IMG/VR virus record: IMGVR_UViG_3300035698_002433
Coordinates: 1 to 40,215 of that record
From: a virus
Strand: one strand, 5' to 3'
DNA: 40,215 nucleotides
Positions 14,906 through 21,661 of this stretch are shown in pieces. Below the pieces are notes generated by a model. The model worked only from the letters and a program-made list of their open reading frames with translations, did no database searches and was not told the DNA's origin. A program made the translations under genes and the position numbers. Each line of letters opens with the position of its first letter. The stretch's first letter is position 1.

Positions 14906-15326
14906 ACTAAAACAGTGTCCGTTTTGTGGTTGTAAAGCAGTATCCGTTCTTGTAGAAGATGTTGAGTTCGTAGAGTGTAAAAATCCTATGTGTACGCCAA
15001 CCAATCTTACGCCAAAAGAATGGAACACCAGAGCCACAGACCCACGCATAAATGAATTGAACGCAGAATTAGATGTATTTAGGAAGATACGCCTGAATAC
15101 CACAGAGTTGCAGAAAGAGAACAACGAATTGATAGATGACAGCGAGAGGTTGGTAGAGAAAATCAAGAAACTAAAAGAGAACACTTGTAATGATGGTGAG
15201 TATTCTTTTTGTAGAGCCGATGGAAATAAAATGGGATTAGGCGATGCCCTTATTATAGGTCAAATACACGAGGATATTGACAAGGCATTAGATCAACACA
15301 AAGAACTAATGGAAAAGCATAAATGA
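14898..15326 (+). CDS. Lar-like zinc ribbon with coiled-coil extension
   Basis: The start is ATG 14898, after AAAAGGAAT, giving 142 residues. CPFCGC near the N-terminus, a second Cys pair (CKNPMC) and W-N-T-R identify a Lar-like zinc ribbon. Residues ~50-100 form a long charged coiled coil, and a further helical tail follows. The first ~60 residues are related to the protein at 13014. Lar family members relieve type I restriction; the coiled coil suggests self-assembly or binding to a partner. Confidence 0.68.
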   Translation: MNELKQCPFCGCKAVSVLVEDVEFVECKNPMCTPTNLTPKEWNTRATDPRINELNAELDVFRKIRLNTTELQKENNELIDDSERLVEKIKKLKENTCNDGEYSFCRADGNKMGLGDALIIGQIHEDIDKALDQHKELMEKHK

Positions 15327-15556
15327 GCCAGCAAATGAAGTCCATATTTGACTTTGAGAGAATATGTATAAACTGCAAGTTTGCTGAAAGTCCGTCAGGT
15401 TGCCGTTATGATTATGATTGCTGTAAACCAAATACATTTGTTGAGATTGACGATGAAAGAAAAGACACTTGTGATGATTGGAAAAGCAATCAAGAATATG
15501 CACCATTATATCTGGTTGATGAACAGGAAAAGATATTGAAAAGAACAAATGCCTAA
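15323..15556 (+). CDS. Small Cys-rich protein, probably zinc-binding
   Basis: This 77-residue protein has six cysteines in the first ~50 residues (CINC, then single Cys, DCC and a later Cys), arranged as in small phage zinc-binding proteins. The C-terminus is charged. It starts by ATGA overlap with the upstream gene and ends just inside the next. No family is recognised; a similar C-x-x-C layout appears in the protein at 18003. Confidence 0.6.
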   Translation: MSQQMKSIFDFERICINCKFAESPSGCRYDYDCCKPNTFVEIDDERKDTCDDWKSNQEYAPLYLVDEQEKILKRTNA

Positions 15557-15758
15557 AATCATAGAAATAACAAATTTGAATCAATTGCCGAAAGATGAAA
15601 TGTACTACACTACTTCAGAAGAATCACAGTATGAAAGGGTGTTGGAGCAATACGAACATGAATTTGGTGGTGATCCGGTGGTTTACTTATTTACAAGAGT
15701 TACCGGGAAACTGTGGTTGATCGTGGATCCAGGGAAACAAGATGCACAAGAAATATAA
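15549..15758 (+). CDS. Hypothetical protein (69 residues)
   Basis: This 69-residue protein overlaps its neighbours on both sides. A helical, acidic centre is followed by a beta hairpin near the C-terminus (PVVYLFTRVTGKLWLIVD). I recognise no family. Coding is supported by compact spacing and frame coherence. Confidence 0.55.
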   Translation: MPKIIEITNLNQLPKDEMYYTTSEESQYERVLEQYEHEFGGDPVVYLFTRVTGKLWLIVDPGKQDAQEI

Positions 15759-16050
15759 ATCACTAAAAGACTTTCTTATCCTGAAACATCCGATGTGCGA
15801 AGTGTGCGAAGAACGTGCAGGAGTTGAAGTTGGCCATTGCCTTTATCATATTCACAAGGCGAAGTTCAACCCTATTTATGATAGCTATGAGAATTGCCAA
15901 ACCAACTGTCATCAATGCAACATGGGAAGGGCAAACAGTAGATCAGAAAAGAAAAGACATTATGCTGTCAGATGCGAAGAACTTGGAGAACAGCACATGA
16001 AAGATTGGAACTTGACTGTACCAAAATATCGCAGAGAAGGATTTGAATAA
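15742..16050 (+). CDS. HNH-type zinc finger / nuclease-like protein
   Basis: This 102-residue protein has two Cys pairs (CEVC at residues ~19-22 and CHQCN at ~56-60) flanking an E-V-G-H motif and an Asn-containing stretch, the layout of HNH endonucleases with a zinc-stabilised fold. The catalytic-position motif reads VGHCLYHIH rather than the usual DHIxP, so activity is uncertain. Phage HNH proteins of this size act in recombination, packaging or mobility. It is the last gene before the spacer holding regulatory copy B. Confidence 0.62.
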   Translation: MHKKYKSLKDFLILKHPMCEVCEERAGVEVGHCLYHIHKAKFNPIYDSYENCQTNCHQCNMGRANSRSEKKRHYAVRCEELGEQHMKDWNLTVPKYRREGFE

Positions 16051-16093
16051 GGTAATTAACTCATACAGGTTAATAACGATATATGAAAAACAC

Positions 16094-16152
16094 TTCTTTT
16101 TATATGCAGATAATACCTTGTAAATGGTATTATGAGGACACAAAAAGAAACA
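16094..16152. promoter_or_regulatory. Duplicated regulatory element, copy B
   Basis: This element matches 6185-6242: TTCTTTTTATA, then CAGATAATACCTTGTA, a dyad (ATAATACC 16110-16117 with 16126-16133, 8-base loop) and an ACAAAAAGAAA tail. The dyad is shorter than in copy A. It lies 30 bases before the ATG at 16163 in one of the few gene-free gaps, so it probably controls transcription of the gene block from 16163 on. GATAAT at 16109-16114 could be a -10, but no -35 is evident. Confidence 0.58.
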
Positions 16153-16162
16153 GGAGGAACAA

Positions 16163-17518
16163 ATGAAGCATACAAAACAACAGAAACAAGAAGCTATCCG
16201 ATTGCGTAAAAGCGGTGTGGCGATTAAAGAAGCGTCTAAAATAACAGGTATTCCAGTGAACACAATAAAGACGCTGACCAGGAATGAAAAGCAAACGAAT
16301 CAAACCGTGAATGGCGCAGACACAAAAGAACAGTTAGAAGATTTACAGCATGACAATACAAGGGTTATCGATAGTAAATCAACCAGGATAACCACGCTTG
16401 AAGAACTGATCAAACAATGTGAAATCGATCTGAATGTATGGAGCGTAGAGCGCCATATTATTAATAAATGGGAAGTTTACGGAACTGACTTTGGACTAAA
16501 GAATCTTGTCCAGGTGAAAGCATGGCTGACAAAAAAAGAACCGGAAGCAATCGAGCCTGTAATATCACCAATAAACATTCGAGTTGGCAAACTTCGCCAA
16601 GTGAATAAAAAAGAAACAGAATACAAAAAAGGATTGTTGTTGTTCGATCCGCAAGTAGGTTTTGAACAGAACATGAGAAGCAAAAAGTTAAAACCTTTTC
16701 ACGATAGGAAAGCGATTGACATTGCACTACAGTTCTGCAGGGAACAGCAGTTTGATTATATAGGGCTTGGTGGCGATTGGAATGATAACAGCATGTGGTC
16801 CGAAAAGTTCCAAAAGAAACCATCGTTTTATTTCACTACTCAACCATCGATATGTGAGGTGTCATGGCTTTGCGGTAGTTTGCGTAAAATGCAACCTGCA
16901 GCAAGGATTGATTTTATTGAAGGAAACCATGATGTTCGTATGGAAAACTTGATCATAAATCATCTAATACCTGCTTATGGATTGAGATCTGCAGATAATA
17001 TTGACGGGTTAGCGGTTATGAGTATGCCTTATCTTTTAGGCCTGCAGCAGATGGACATAAATTACATCGGTAATTATCCTGAATCAGAATGTTGGATAAA
17101 TGAAAAAGTAGTTATCAGGCATGGATCTATTGCAAGAAAAGGATCCGGTGCAACTGCTTCCGCTATTTCAAGAGAATCAACATACACAGAAATATTTGGT
17201 CATATCCACCGTTTTGAATGGGCTGTAAGAACAGAACATAGAAACGGAAAGACTAATTACATTCAAGCGTTTTCGCCAGGGTGCCTTTGTAGGATTGATG
17301 GTACTGTACCCGGTAAAACCGCGCGTCCTAATTGGCAACAGGGCTTTGCGCTAATTCATTACAACGATGAAGAATGTTTTATTGATCCGGTGATGATCAA
17401 AGATGGTGAAGCCTATTACCGGGGAAGAAAATATATCGGACAGGATTATTCAGCGCAACTTATCAAAGACACAATTCACCACGATAAAGAAGGAAACCAG
17501 GTCAAATGGCAGTATTAG
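16163..17518 (+). CDS. Metallophosphoesterase-like protein with N-terminal HTH
   Basis: This 451-residue protein starts with a Hin/resolvase-like HTH (residues ~5-42, LRKSGVAIKEASKITGIPVNTI). Residues ~155-420 form a calcineurin-like metallophosphoesterase domain: GDWND (204-208), GNHD (254-257), an isolated His320 and GHIH (346-349). The first motif, usually DxH, reads DPQ (162-164), so one metal ligand is replaced by Gln; such a variant may bind metal differently. The middle region (~85-125) is helical. Phage relatives may act as nucleases or phosphodiesterases in recombination or DNA processing. It has a GGAGG site and its own regulatory element upstream. Confidence 0.78.
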   Translation: MKHTKQQKQEAIRLRKSGVAIKEASKITGIPVNTIKTLTRNEKQTNQTVNGADTKEQLEDLQHDNTRVIDSKSTRITTLEELIKQCEIDLNVWSVERHIINKWEVYGTDFGLKNLVQVKAWLTKKEPEAIEPVISPINIRVGKLRQVNKKETEYKKGLLLFDPQVGFEQNMRSKKLKPFHDRKAIDIALQFCREQQFDYIGLGGDWNDNSMWSEKFQKKPSFYFTTQPSICEVSWLCGSLRKMQPAARIDFIEGNHDVRMENLIINHLIPAYGLRSADNIDGLAVMSMPYLLGLQQMDINYIGNYPESECWINEKVVIRHGSIARKGSGATASAISRESTYTEIFGHIHRFEWAVRTEHRNGKTNYIQAFSPGCLCRIDGTVPGKTARPNWQQGFALIHYNDEECFIDPVMIKDGEAYYRGRKYIGQDYSAQLIKDTIHHDKEGNQVKWQY

Positions 17519-17539
17519 AAATAATCAGGAGAAAATAAA

Positions 17540-17962
17540 ATGAGTATTTGGTGTCATGTAGCAGGTATTATAAGAGTAGATTCATTCCCTTGTGGAAGGG
17601 ATATTGAAAGTCTATTGCACGAATCTTTTGGGAAAACATGCAGCTTTGAAGATGATAACAAAAAGTGGGATGATTGCACTGTTCCTTGTGGCAATGAAGG
17701 ATCTATTCAATACGATGTAATAAGTAAGGACAATGGACACTCCCTTTCTTGGGGATATGTTTCAATATATGGAGATTTGCGCGGGTATGAAACAACAGAA
17801 GGAATAGAAAAGTGGATAAATGAATTCAAAGCAAAAATTAATGATAAAGGTTTGTTTATCAGGCAAGGGATAATTGACATAATGATTGGAAGCGGAAGAA
17901 ATAAACACATAGCGGTTGTATTAGGATATGAAACAATAAGTGTTAAGTTTGTTGAACAATAA
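17540..17962 (+). CDS. Hypothetical phage protein (140 residues)
   Basis: This protein begins MSIWCHVAGIIRVDS and has an alternating strand and helix pattern with conserved-looking Trp and Gly residues (SLSWGYVSIYGDLRGYE). It ends with beta strands. It resembles a group of small uncharacterised phage proteins that start M-x-x-W-x-H-V-x-G-x-I-R-V, by recall only. A GGAGAAAAT site precedes the start. No catalytic motif is seen. Confidence 0.65.
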   Translation: MSIWCHVAGIIRVDSFPCGRDIESLLHESFGKTCSFEDDNKKWDDCTVPCGNEGSIQYDVISKDNGHSLSWGYVSIYGDLRGYETTEGIEKWINEFKAKINDKGLFIRQGIIDIMIGSGRNKHIAVVLGYETISVKFVEQ

Positions 17963-17976
17963 AATGCGCACACTAA

Positions 17977-17985
17977 TGATATAAT
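17977..17985 (+). promoter_or_regulatory. Possible extended -10 promoter element
   Basis: TGATATAAT is a perfect extended -10 sequence, but no -35 is seen and transcription would start around the ribosome binding site at 17992-17997 (AGGAGG). It resembles the arrangement before the gene at 9324. In AT-rich DNA the match could be fortuitous. Confidence 0.25.
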
Positions 17986-18002
17986 ATAAACAGGAGGCAG
18001 GA

Positions 18003-18197
18003 ATGAACAGTTACAAAGACGTTGAGAGAACATCACCAGAAGAACTTGCAGAATTCATATTGAAAGAACGCACCTGCAAGAATTGTAAACATTATTATGG
18101 GTTTATGGATAACTTAGAATGTAAGAATCCAAATATTATTGTGCTGGATCCAAGCGGTACTTTTGGCTGTAATCAATGGGAAAAGAAAGTTGAATAA
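18003..18197 (+). CDS. Small Cys4-type protein
   Basis: This 64-residue protein has C-x-x-C-x-x-Y near residue 26 and two further Cys (NLECKNP and FGCNQW), a plausible four-cysteine zinc site. The arrangement is common in small phage proteins and close to that in the protein at 15323. The first ~25 residues are helical. A GGAGGCAGG site lies before the ATG. Function unknown. Confidence 0.65.
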   Translation: MNSYKDVERTSPEELAEFILKERTCKNCKHYYGFMDNLECKNPNIIVLDPSGTFGCNQWEKKVE

Positions 18198-18531
18198 ATA
18201 CAACGCCAAGAGAATCACGATAGATGGATACAAGTTTGATTCGCTTCGTGAGGGTGCGCGGTATGAAGAATTATGTTTGCTTCAAAGAGCAGGAGTAATA
18301 AAAGATCTGAAGGTACATCCAAAGTTTTTATTGCAGGAAAGATTTGTTGATAATAACGGAAAAACCATTCTTCCAATCACATATTATGCAGACTTCCAAT
18401 ATATAGAAAAAGGAAAGACTATTGTTGAAGATGTCAAAGGAGGCAAGGCAACGCAGACAAGACATTTCAATGATAAGGCGAAAATATTTAAGCACAATTA
18501 TCCAACATTATATTTTAGAATTATTGAGTAA
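18190..18531 (+). CDS. DUF1064 family, PD-(D/E)XK nuclease-like protein
   Basis: The start is taken as TTG 18190 (preceded by GGGAAAAGAAAG), giving 113 residues that begin LNKYNAKR, the usual DUF1064 N-terminus; in-frame ATGs farther upstream would lie within the neighbouring gene and add unlike sequence. The pattern GYKFDSLREGARYEEL, then ITYYADFQYI and VEDVKGGKATQ supplies the Glu, Asp and D-V-K of a PD-(D/E)XK site. DUF1064 proteins are phage nucleases thought to act as resolvases or in recombination. It could work with RecT or process replication intermediates. Confidence 0.8.
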   Translation: MNKYNAKRITIDGYKFDSLREGARYEELCLLQRAGVIKDLKVHPKFLLQERFVDNNGKTILPITYYADFQYIEKGKTIVEDVKGGKATQTRHFNDKAKIFKHNYPTLYFRIIE

Positions 18532-18533
18532 AT

Positions 18534-18548
18534 TGGCGAACTTCGCCA
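18534..18548. repeat. Intergenic palindrome TGGCGAACTTCGCCA, copy 1
   Basis: TGGCGAACTTCGCCA has 7-bp arms around a single centre base. It lies between the DUF1064 stop and the next ribosome binding site. An identical copy lies at 28316-28330, also between genes; one-mismatch relatives occur at 16585 and 20562, and one in inverted orientation at 6807. Confidence 0.7.
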
Positions 18549-18562
18549 GAATCGGAGGTAAG

Positions 18563-18886
18563 ATGGAAACAAATGATGTAAATAAAGTGTATGAAGAATT
18601 AATAAATGCAACGGAATTAGCGCAGAAAGCAGGGGTAATACGTGCTAATACAAAAGCAACTATTGAAACAGCGGTAATGCTATCAATCGCAAATGGTGAA
18701 GTAGTTGGAAAGAACGAAAGGGAAAGAAATGCTGCTGCATATAATCTTTATAAAAAAGAATATGAAGCTAAAGATGTGATCGAGCAGGATTACAAAGAAA
18801 AGTCTAACGATCTTGCCATTGCACAGATCAGGGTGAATTGTGTTCGTGATTGCATACGAGTAGAAGAATTAGCAAAAGGAGAATGA
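18563..18886 (+). CDS. Helical hypothetical protein (107 residues)
   Basis: The start is ATG 18563, after CGGAGGTAAG; a longer in-frame reading would run into the DUF1064 gene. The product is Ala/Glu/Lys-rich and almost entirely helical, with coiled-coil-like stretches and a short Cys-containing end. No domain is recognised. The repeated palindrome lies just upstream. Its size and composition recall small phage proteins that bind replication factors, but nothing specific supports that. Confidence 0.68.
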   Translation: METNDVNKVYEELINATELAQKAGVIRANTKATIETAVMLSIANGEVVGKNERERNAAAYNLYKKEYEAKDVIEQDYKEKSNDLAIAQIRVNCVRDCIRVEELAKGE

Positions 18887-18890
18887 ACAA

Positions 18891-19619
18891 ATGAATAAAG
18901 GATTTGTATTATACAAAAGACCAGCATTACCACCAGATTCATATAGTTATGTTTGGTTCAATGCAATGATCGGAAAGTCTAACGTGCTTGATGAAACTAA
19001 ATACAACTCAATTCCTACATGGAAAAGAGGGTTGATTCATACACCATCATTGAAAGGCGCAAGCATCCAGGAGAACGGATCTTTCTTCAAAGAGCTGCTT
19101 GATCAGCTTTCTGTATCAGCAGTAAATCTTGGTGCGCCTGTTTTGATCGATATGTTTGAAGGTGAAGTTGCATATCGGATAAATGGGAAACTTGATCTTG
19201 TGCATGAATACGTTGGATATATAAAGGATCGTTGGACCGGATTATTGAAGAAACCATTGTTGAGATTGAATCAAGGACAATGGAACGCTTATTGTACTGA
19301 TAATCTTTCGACAACGTTGGGATTACTTGGAACAGTTGATGTTCTTGTTTCATCGCCTAATGCTGAATATCCACCAGATTGGGAACATTTGTTAGAGGTG
19401 AAATGGTTTGAATATTATCAAGGCATGATTGCTTATGATGAAACAGCATCATGGATAGAATCGCCTGCATTACCAGGAACACAGCCTGACGATCCTATTG
19501 TAGATCCGGTGATTGATCCGATTATTACTGCAGGAAAATATCATGTTACAGGAACGATAGACAAAGCAGGCATATTTGGTGGCGTTGAAACATACGATAT
19601 TCACATTACGAAAGAGTGA
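18891..19619 (+). CDS. Putative TIM-barrel (GH25-like) protein with C-terminal appendage
   Basis: This 242-residue protein has a pattern loosely like a GH25 barrel: APVLIDMFEGE at residues 82-92 (acidic residues Asp87 and Glu90) where GH25 enzymes have a D-x-E strand, KPLLRLNQGQW at 121-131 and TVDVLVSSPN at 148-157. A Pro/Asp linker (about 195-212) then joins a short beta-rich end (~25 residues). The D-x-E spacing is altered, so catalysis is doubtful. It lies in the early/middle region, far from the lysis cassette, which is odd for a cell-wall enzyme. The fold assignment is tentative. Confidence 0.4.
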   Translation: MNKGFVLYKRPALPPDSYSYVWFNAMIGKSNVLDETKYNSIPTWKRGLIHTPSLKGASIQENGSFFKELLDQLSVSAVNLGAPVLIDMFEGEVAYRINGKLDLVHEYVGYIKDRWTGLLKKPLLRLNQGQWNAYCTDNLSTTLGLLGTVDVLVSSPNAEYPPDWEHLLEVKWFEYYQGMIAYDETASWIESPALPGTQPDDPIVDPVIDPIITAGKYHVTGTIDKAGIFGGVETYDIHITKE

Positions 19620-19798
19620 TTTGTCCTGTCTGCGAAGGGAAGAAAATAGTGGTATCAGAAAAGCGACATCCGCAAAACACTAAGAAAGAAAGACCGTGTT
19701 ATTTCTGCAAAGAAACAGGACAGGTTGAAGAAATTGCAACAAAGAAAACAATACTAAAAGTGTATAAATATCACGGAGTTTATTCAAAGGAGGAATAG
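19616..19798 (+). CDS. Small DnaJ-type zinc finger protein
   Basis: This 60-residue protein starts with GTG overlapping the upstream TGA. It has two CxxCxGx motifs (CPVCEGKK at residues 3-10 and CYFCKETGQV at ~28-37), as in DnaJ zinc fingers. The C-terminal part is basic. Such proteins are frequent in phage early regions; the role is unknown. The ribosome binding site is weak, suggesting coupling. Confidence 0.62.
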   Translation: MICPVCEGKKIVVSEKRHPQNTKKERPCYFCKETGQVEEIATKKTILKVYKYHGVYSKEE

Positions 19799-19996
19799 AT
19801 GAATAATAAAGAGTGTAAAGAAATTCTAAAACGATATGATGAAGGAACGGAAGAATATAAGTCAAAAACGTTGAATGGCGCAATAATGGCAAACGACATA
19901 CTAAGCAGCAATAGAACAGACACATTTTGGACAATCGCTTTTAGTTTATTGTTTGTTTACTTTGTTGCTGTTGTTGTATATGGGATAATAAACTAA
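19799..19996 (+). CDS. Small membrane protein with one C-terminal span
   Basis: This 65-residue protein has a charged N-terminal half and one hydrophobic segment near the C-terminus (residues ~43-63, TIAFSLLFVYFVAVVVYGI). An AAAGGAGGAATAG site gives strong initiation. No family is recognised. It probably inserts in the host inner membrane with the N-terminus in the cytoplasm; a role in superinfection exclusion or membrane anchoring is possible but unproven. Confidence 0.65.
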   Translation: MNNKECKEILKRYDEGTEEYKSKTLNGAIMANDILSSNRTDTFWTIAFSLLFVYFVAVVVYGIIN

Positions 19997-20011
19997 ATAA
20001 GGAGAGTGCAA

Positions 20012-20719
20012 ATGGCAGAAAACATAAGTTATTCACAGCTAATAAGCAGTGAACATCAGCAAGAACTAATCAACATGGGAGAATCAACACTTGAAAAATC
20101 TTTCCGTGTTGGCCAGATAGCGAATGAAGAAGCAAGCGTAATGCGCGAGAACGTAACAAATGATTTTATTTATCGCGGTGTTGCTGCATTGTACGGTGAA
20201 AAGGCAAGGACCATCAGAGAATATGCCGATATGCAGGGCTTTTACCAGGATTCATGGAAGCACTACGAGATACTATCGTTTGCTCATTTCCGGTTTGCAT
20301 ATAAATACCGGGATGATAATTGGGAAGAAATACTACGATGGGCTGTTGAAAGCGCGGATGGTCAAGGCGGTAGGCCTTCGACAGTAAACGCTTGCATTGA
20401 GAGATTTGCATATTCAGGAAAGAATAAAACTTCACGTTTTGATCGTGTTCTGAAATCACTTGATAAGATTCAGAAAGATGTTGAAGGTGATCTAAGCAGA
20501 GAATCGTTTAGAGCAGTAGCAGAACACATAATGAAGATCAAGATCATTGTTGAAAGCGAAGTGGCGAACTTCGACAAACGAGAACCAATGGTAGTTGATA
20601 CAAAGACTGGTGAAATATTGAGCGAAACGTCTGCTTATGTGCCAGAAGTGGTAATGGTTGAAGAACCATTTGAAATACCGATGGTTACAGAAACAGCAGG
20701 AAACGAAATACCGTTCTAA
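20012..20719 (+). CDS. Hypothetical protein with SSB-like C-terminal tip
   Basis: The start is ATG 20012, 7 bases after AAGGAG; a GTG at 20006 is too close to the site. The 235-residue protein is helical over residues ~1-170 (with FAHFRFAYKYRDDNWEEILRW) and has a short acidic, Pro/Val-rich tail ending N-E-I-P-F. That end resembles the D-D-I-P-F tip by which bacterial SSB recruits helicases, primase and repair enzymes. No OB fold is visible and no SSB gene is recognised elsewhere. It may be a replication or recombination factor that mimics the SSB tip. A one-mismatch copy of the palindromic repeat is inside it (20562-20576). Confidence 0.6.
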   Translation: MAENISYSQLISSEHQQELINMGESTLEKSFRVGQIANEEASVMRENVTNDFIYRGVAALYGEKARTIREYADMQGFYQDSWKHYEILSFAHFRFAYKYRDDNWEEILRWAVESADGQGGRPSTVNACIERFAYSGKNKTSRFDRVLKSLDKIQKDVEGDLSRESFRAVAEHIMKIKIIVESEVANFDKREPMVVDTKTGEILSETSAYVPEVVMVEEPFEIPMVTETAGNEIPF

Positions 20720-20771
20720 GTATGATACAATCAAAGAGAATAAACCCTGCGTGGGTGAGTTCCTCCGATAT

Positions 20772-20805
20772 GGTGGAGTTGCACACCTGCCCGTGCAACT
20801 CCACC
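20772..20805 (+). other. Perfect 13-bp GC-rich hairpin in a 112-base intergenic gap
   Basis: GGTGGAGTTGCAC (20772-20784) and its exact complement (20793-20805) enclose an 8-base ACCTGCCC loop. Only a weak T-rich stretch follows (GATTTGTTT), so it could be a terminator or an RNA-stability or processing hairpin. A smaller ACCC/GGGT hairpin and a CTCC stretch that could compete for GGAG lie just upstream. Confidence 0.6.
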
Positions 20806-20831
20806 GATTTGTTTAAAAGAAAGGGCTTGAT

Positions 20832-21221
20832 ATGAATACAATACATTGCGCAGAATGCGGATCGTTGATAGAAAAGACATTATCGATTGATGGATATGGT
20901 ATTAGGTGCGGTTGTCTGAAAAGGAAATATAAACTCCTAAAAAAGCAAGTATCAATTGTTACAGATTCTAACAAAGTAATGGGAGAAATAACCGTAAATG
21001 TTACTAGGTTAGATGAATATAAAGAAGTATTAAAATATGCTGAAGAAGCAGGCGCAGCTTGTGAAGAAATGAAACATGGGATTGAAGAAGTGCTTAGGGA
21101 ATCAGACATTCTACTTAATCCGGATGAATTTAAAAGCGACTTTACGAAAGGATATGATGCGGGGATGCGAAAGGTAGTGAAGCGTATAGAAAAGCACTTA
21201 TCTAAATACTTAGATGAATAA
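20832..21221 (+). CDS. Hypothetical protein with N-terminal zinc ribbon
   Basis: This 129-residue protein starts HCAEC, with CGC about 17 residues later, a plausible small zinc ribbon (residues 6-29). The rest is helical and charged (EYKEVLKYAEEAGAACEEM). It overlaps the downstream membrane protein gene by 8 bases. It is the first gene after the hairpin at 20772. No family is assigned. Confidence 0.62.
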   Translation: MNTIHCAECGSLIEKTLSIDGYGIRCGCLKRKYKLLKKQVSIVTDSNKVMGEITVNVTRLDEYKEVLKYAEEAGAACEEMKHGIEEVLRESDILLNPDEFKSDFTKGYDAGMRKVVKRIEKHLSKYLDE

Positions 21222-21654
21222 ACTAAAGCGCATAAGTAAATCTTTCATCCTGGCAAATATATTTGATGTAATAACCACAGCATTAGCAATATCAGCAGGT
21301 GGATATGAAACAAACCCGGTTGTTGTTCATTTCGGATGGATAGTAGGAGGATTATCAAAACTAATTGCTGTAATAGCGATTGTGATAATATTAGAAAATG
21401 GAAAAGTGCACAAAATGTACTGGATTCTTCCGGTGATTTTATGGGCTGTTTCAATATGGAACATGCTGCAGTTTATTGTATTGTTACCAGTAGCAGGTTG
21501 CGCATTGATTCTATTGATCGCCTGGATATGGATGGCAATATCATTGTTTGAACTGGTGAAGGAAATAGGAATAAAAAAGGCAATAGGATATATTGTAATT
21601 TATCCGTTACTGATAGCAGGAACGATCATACTTTACATGAAGTTGTATTTATAG
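21214..21654 (+). CDS. Multi-span membrane protein, DUF5658-like
   Basis: This 146-residue protein has about four to five membrane spans (roughly residues 12-30, 41-60, 69-87, 90-116 and 122-143). The first span region contains N-x-F-D-V-I-T-T followed by E-T-N-P, the signature of DUF5658-like small membrane proteins. The function of that family is unknown. In this phage it lies between a zinc-ribbon protein and the ParB-methyltransferase gene. Host-membrane modification or exclusion of other phages is conceivable, without direct evidence. Confidence 0.68.
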   Translation: MNKLKRISKSFILANIFDVITTALAISAGGYETNPVVVHFGWIVGGLSKLIAVIAIVIILENGKVHKMYWILPVILWAVSIWNMLQFIVLLPVAGCALILLIAWIWMAISLFELVKEIGIKKAIGYIVIYPLLIAGTIILYMKLYL

Positions 21655-21661
21655 AGGTTAA

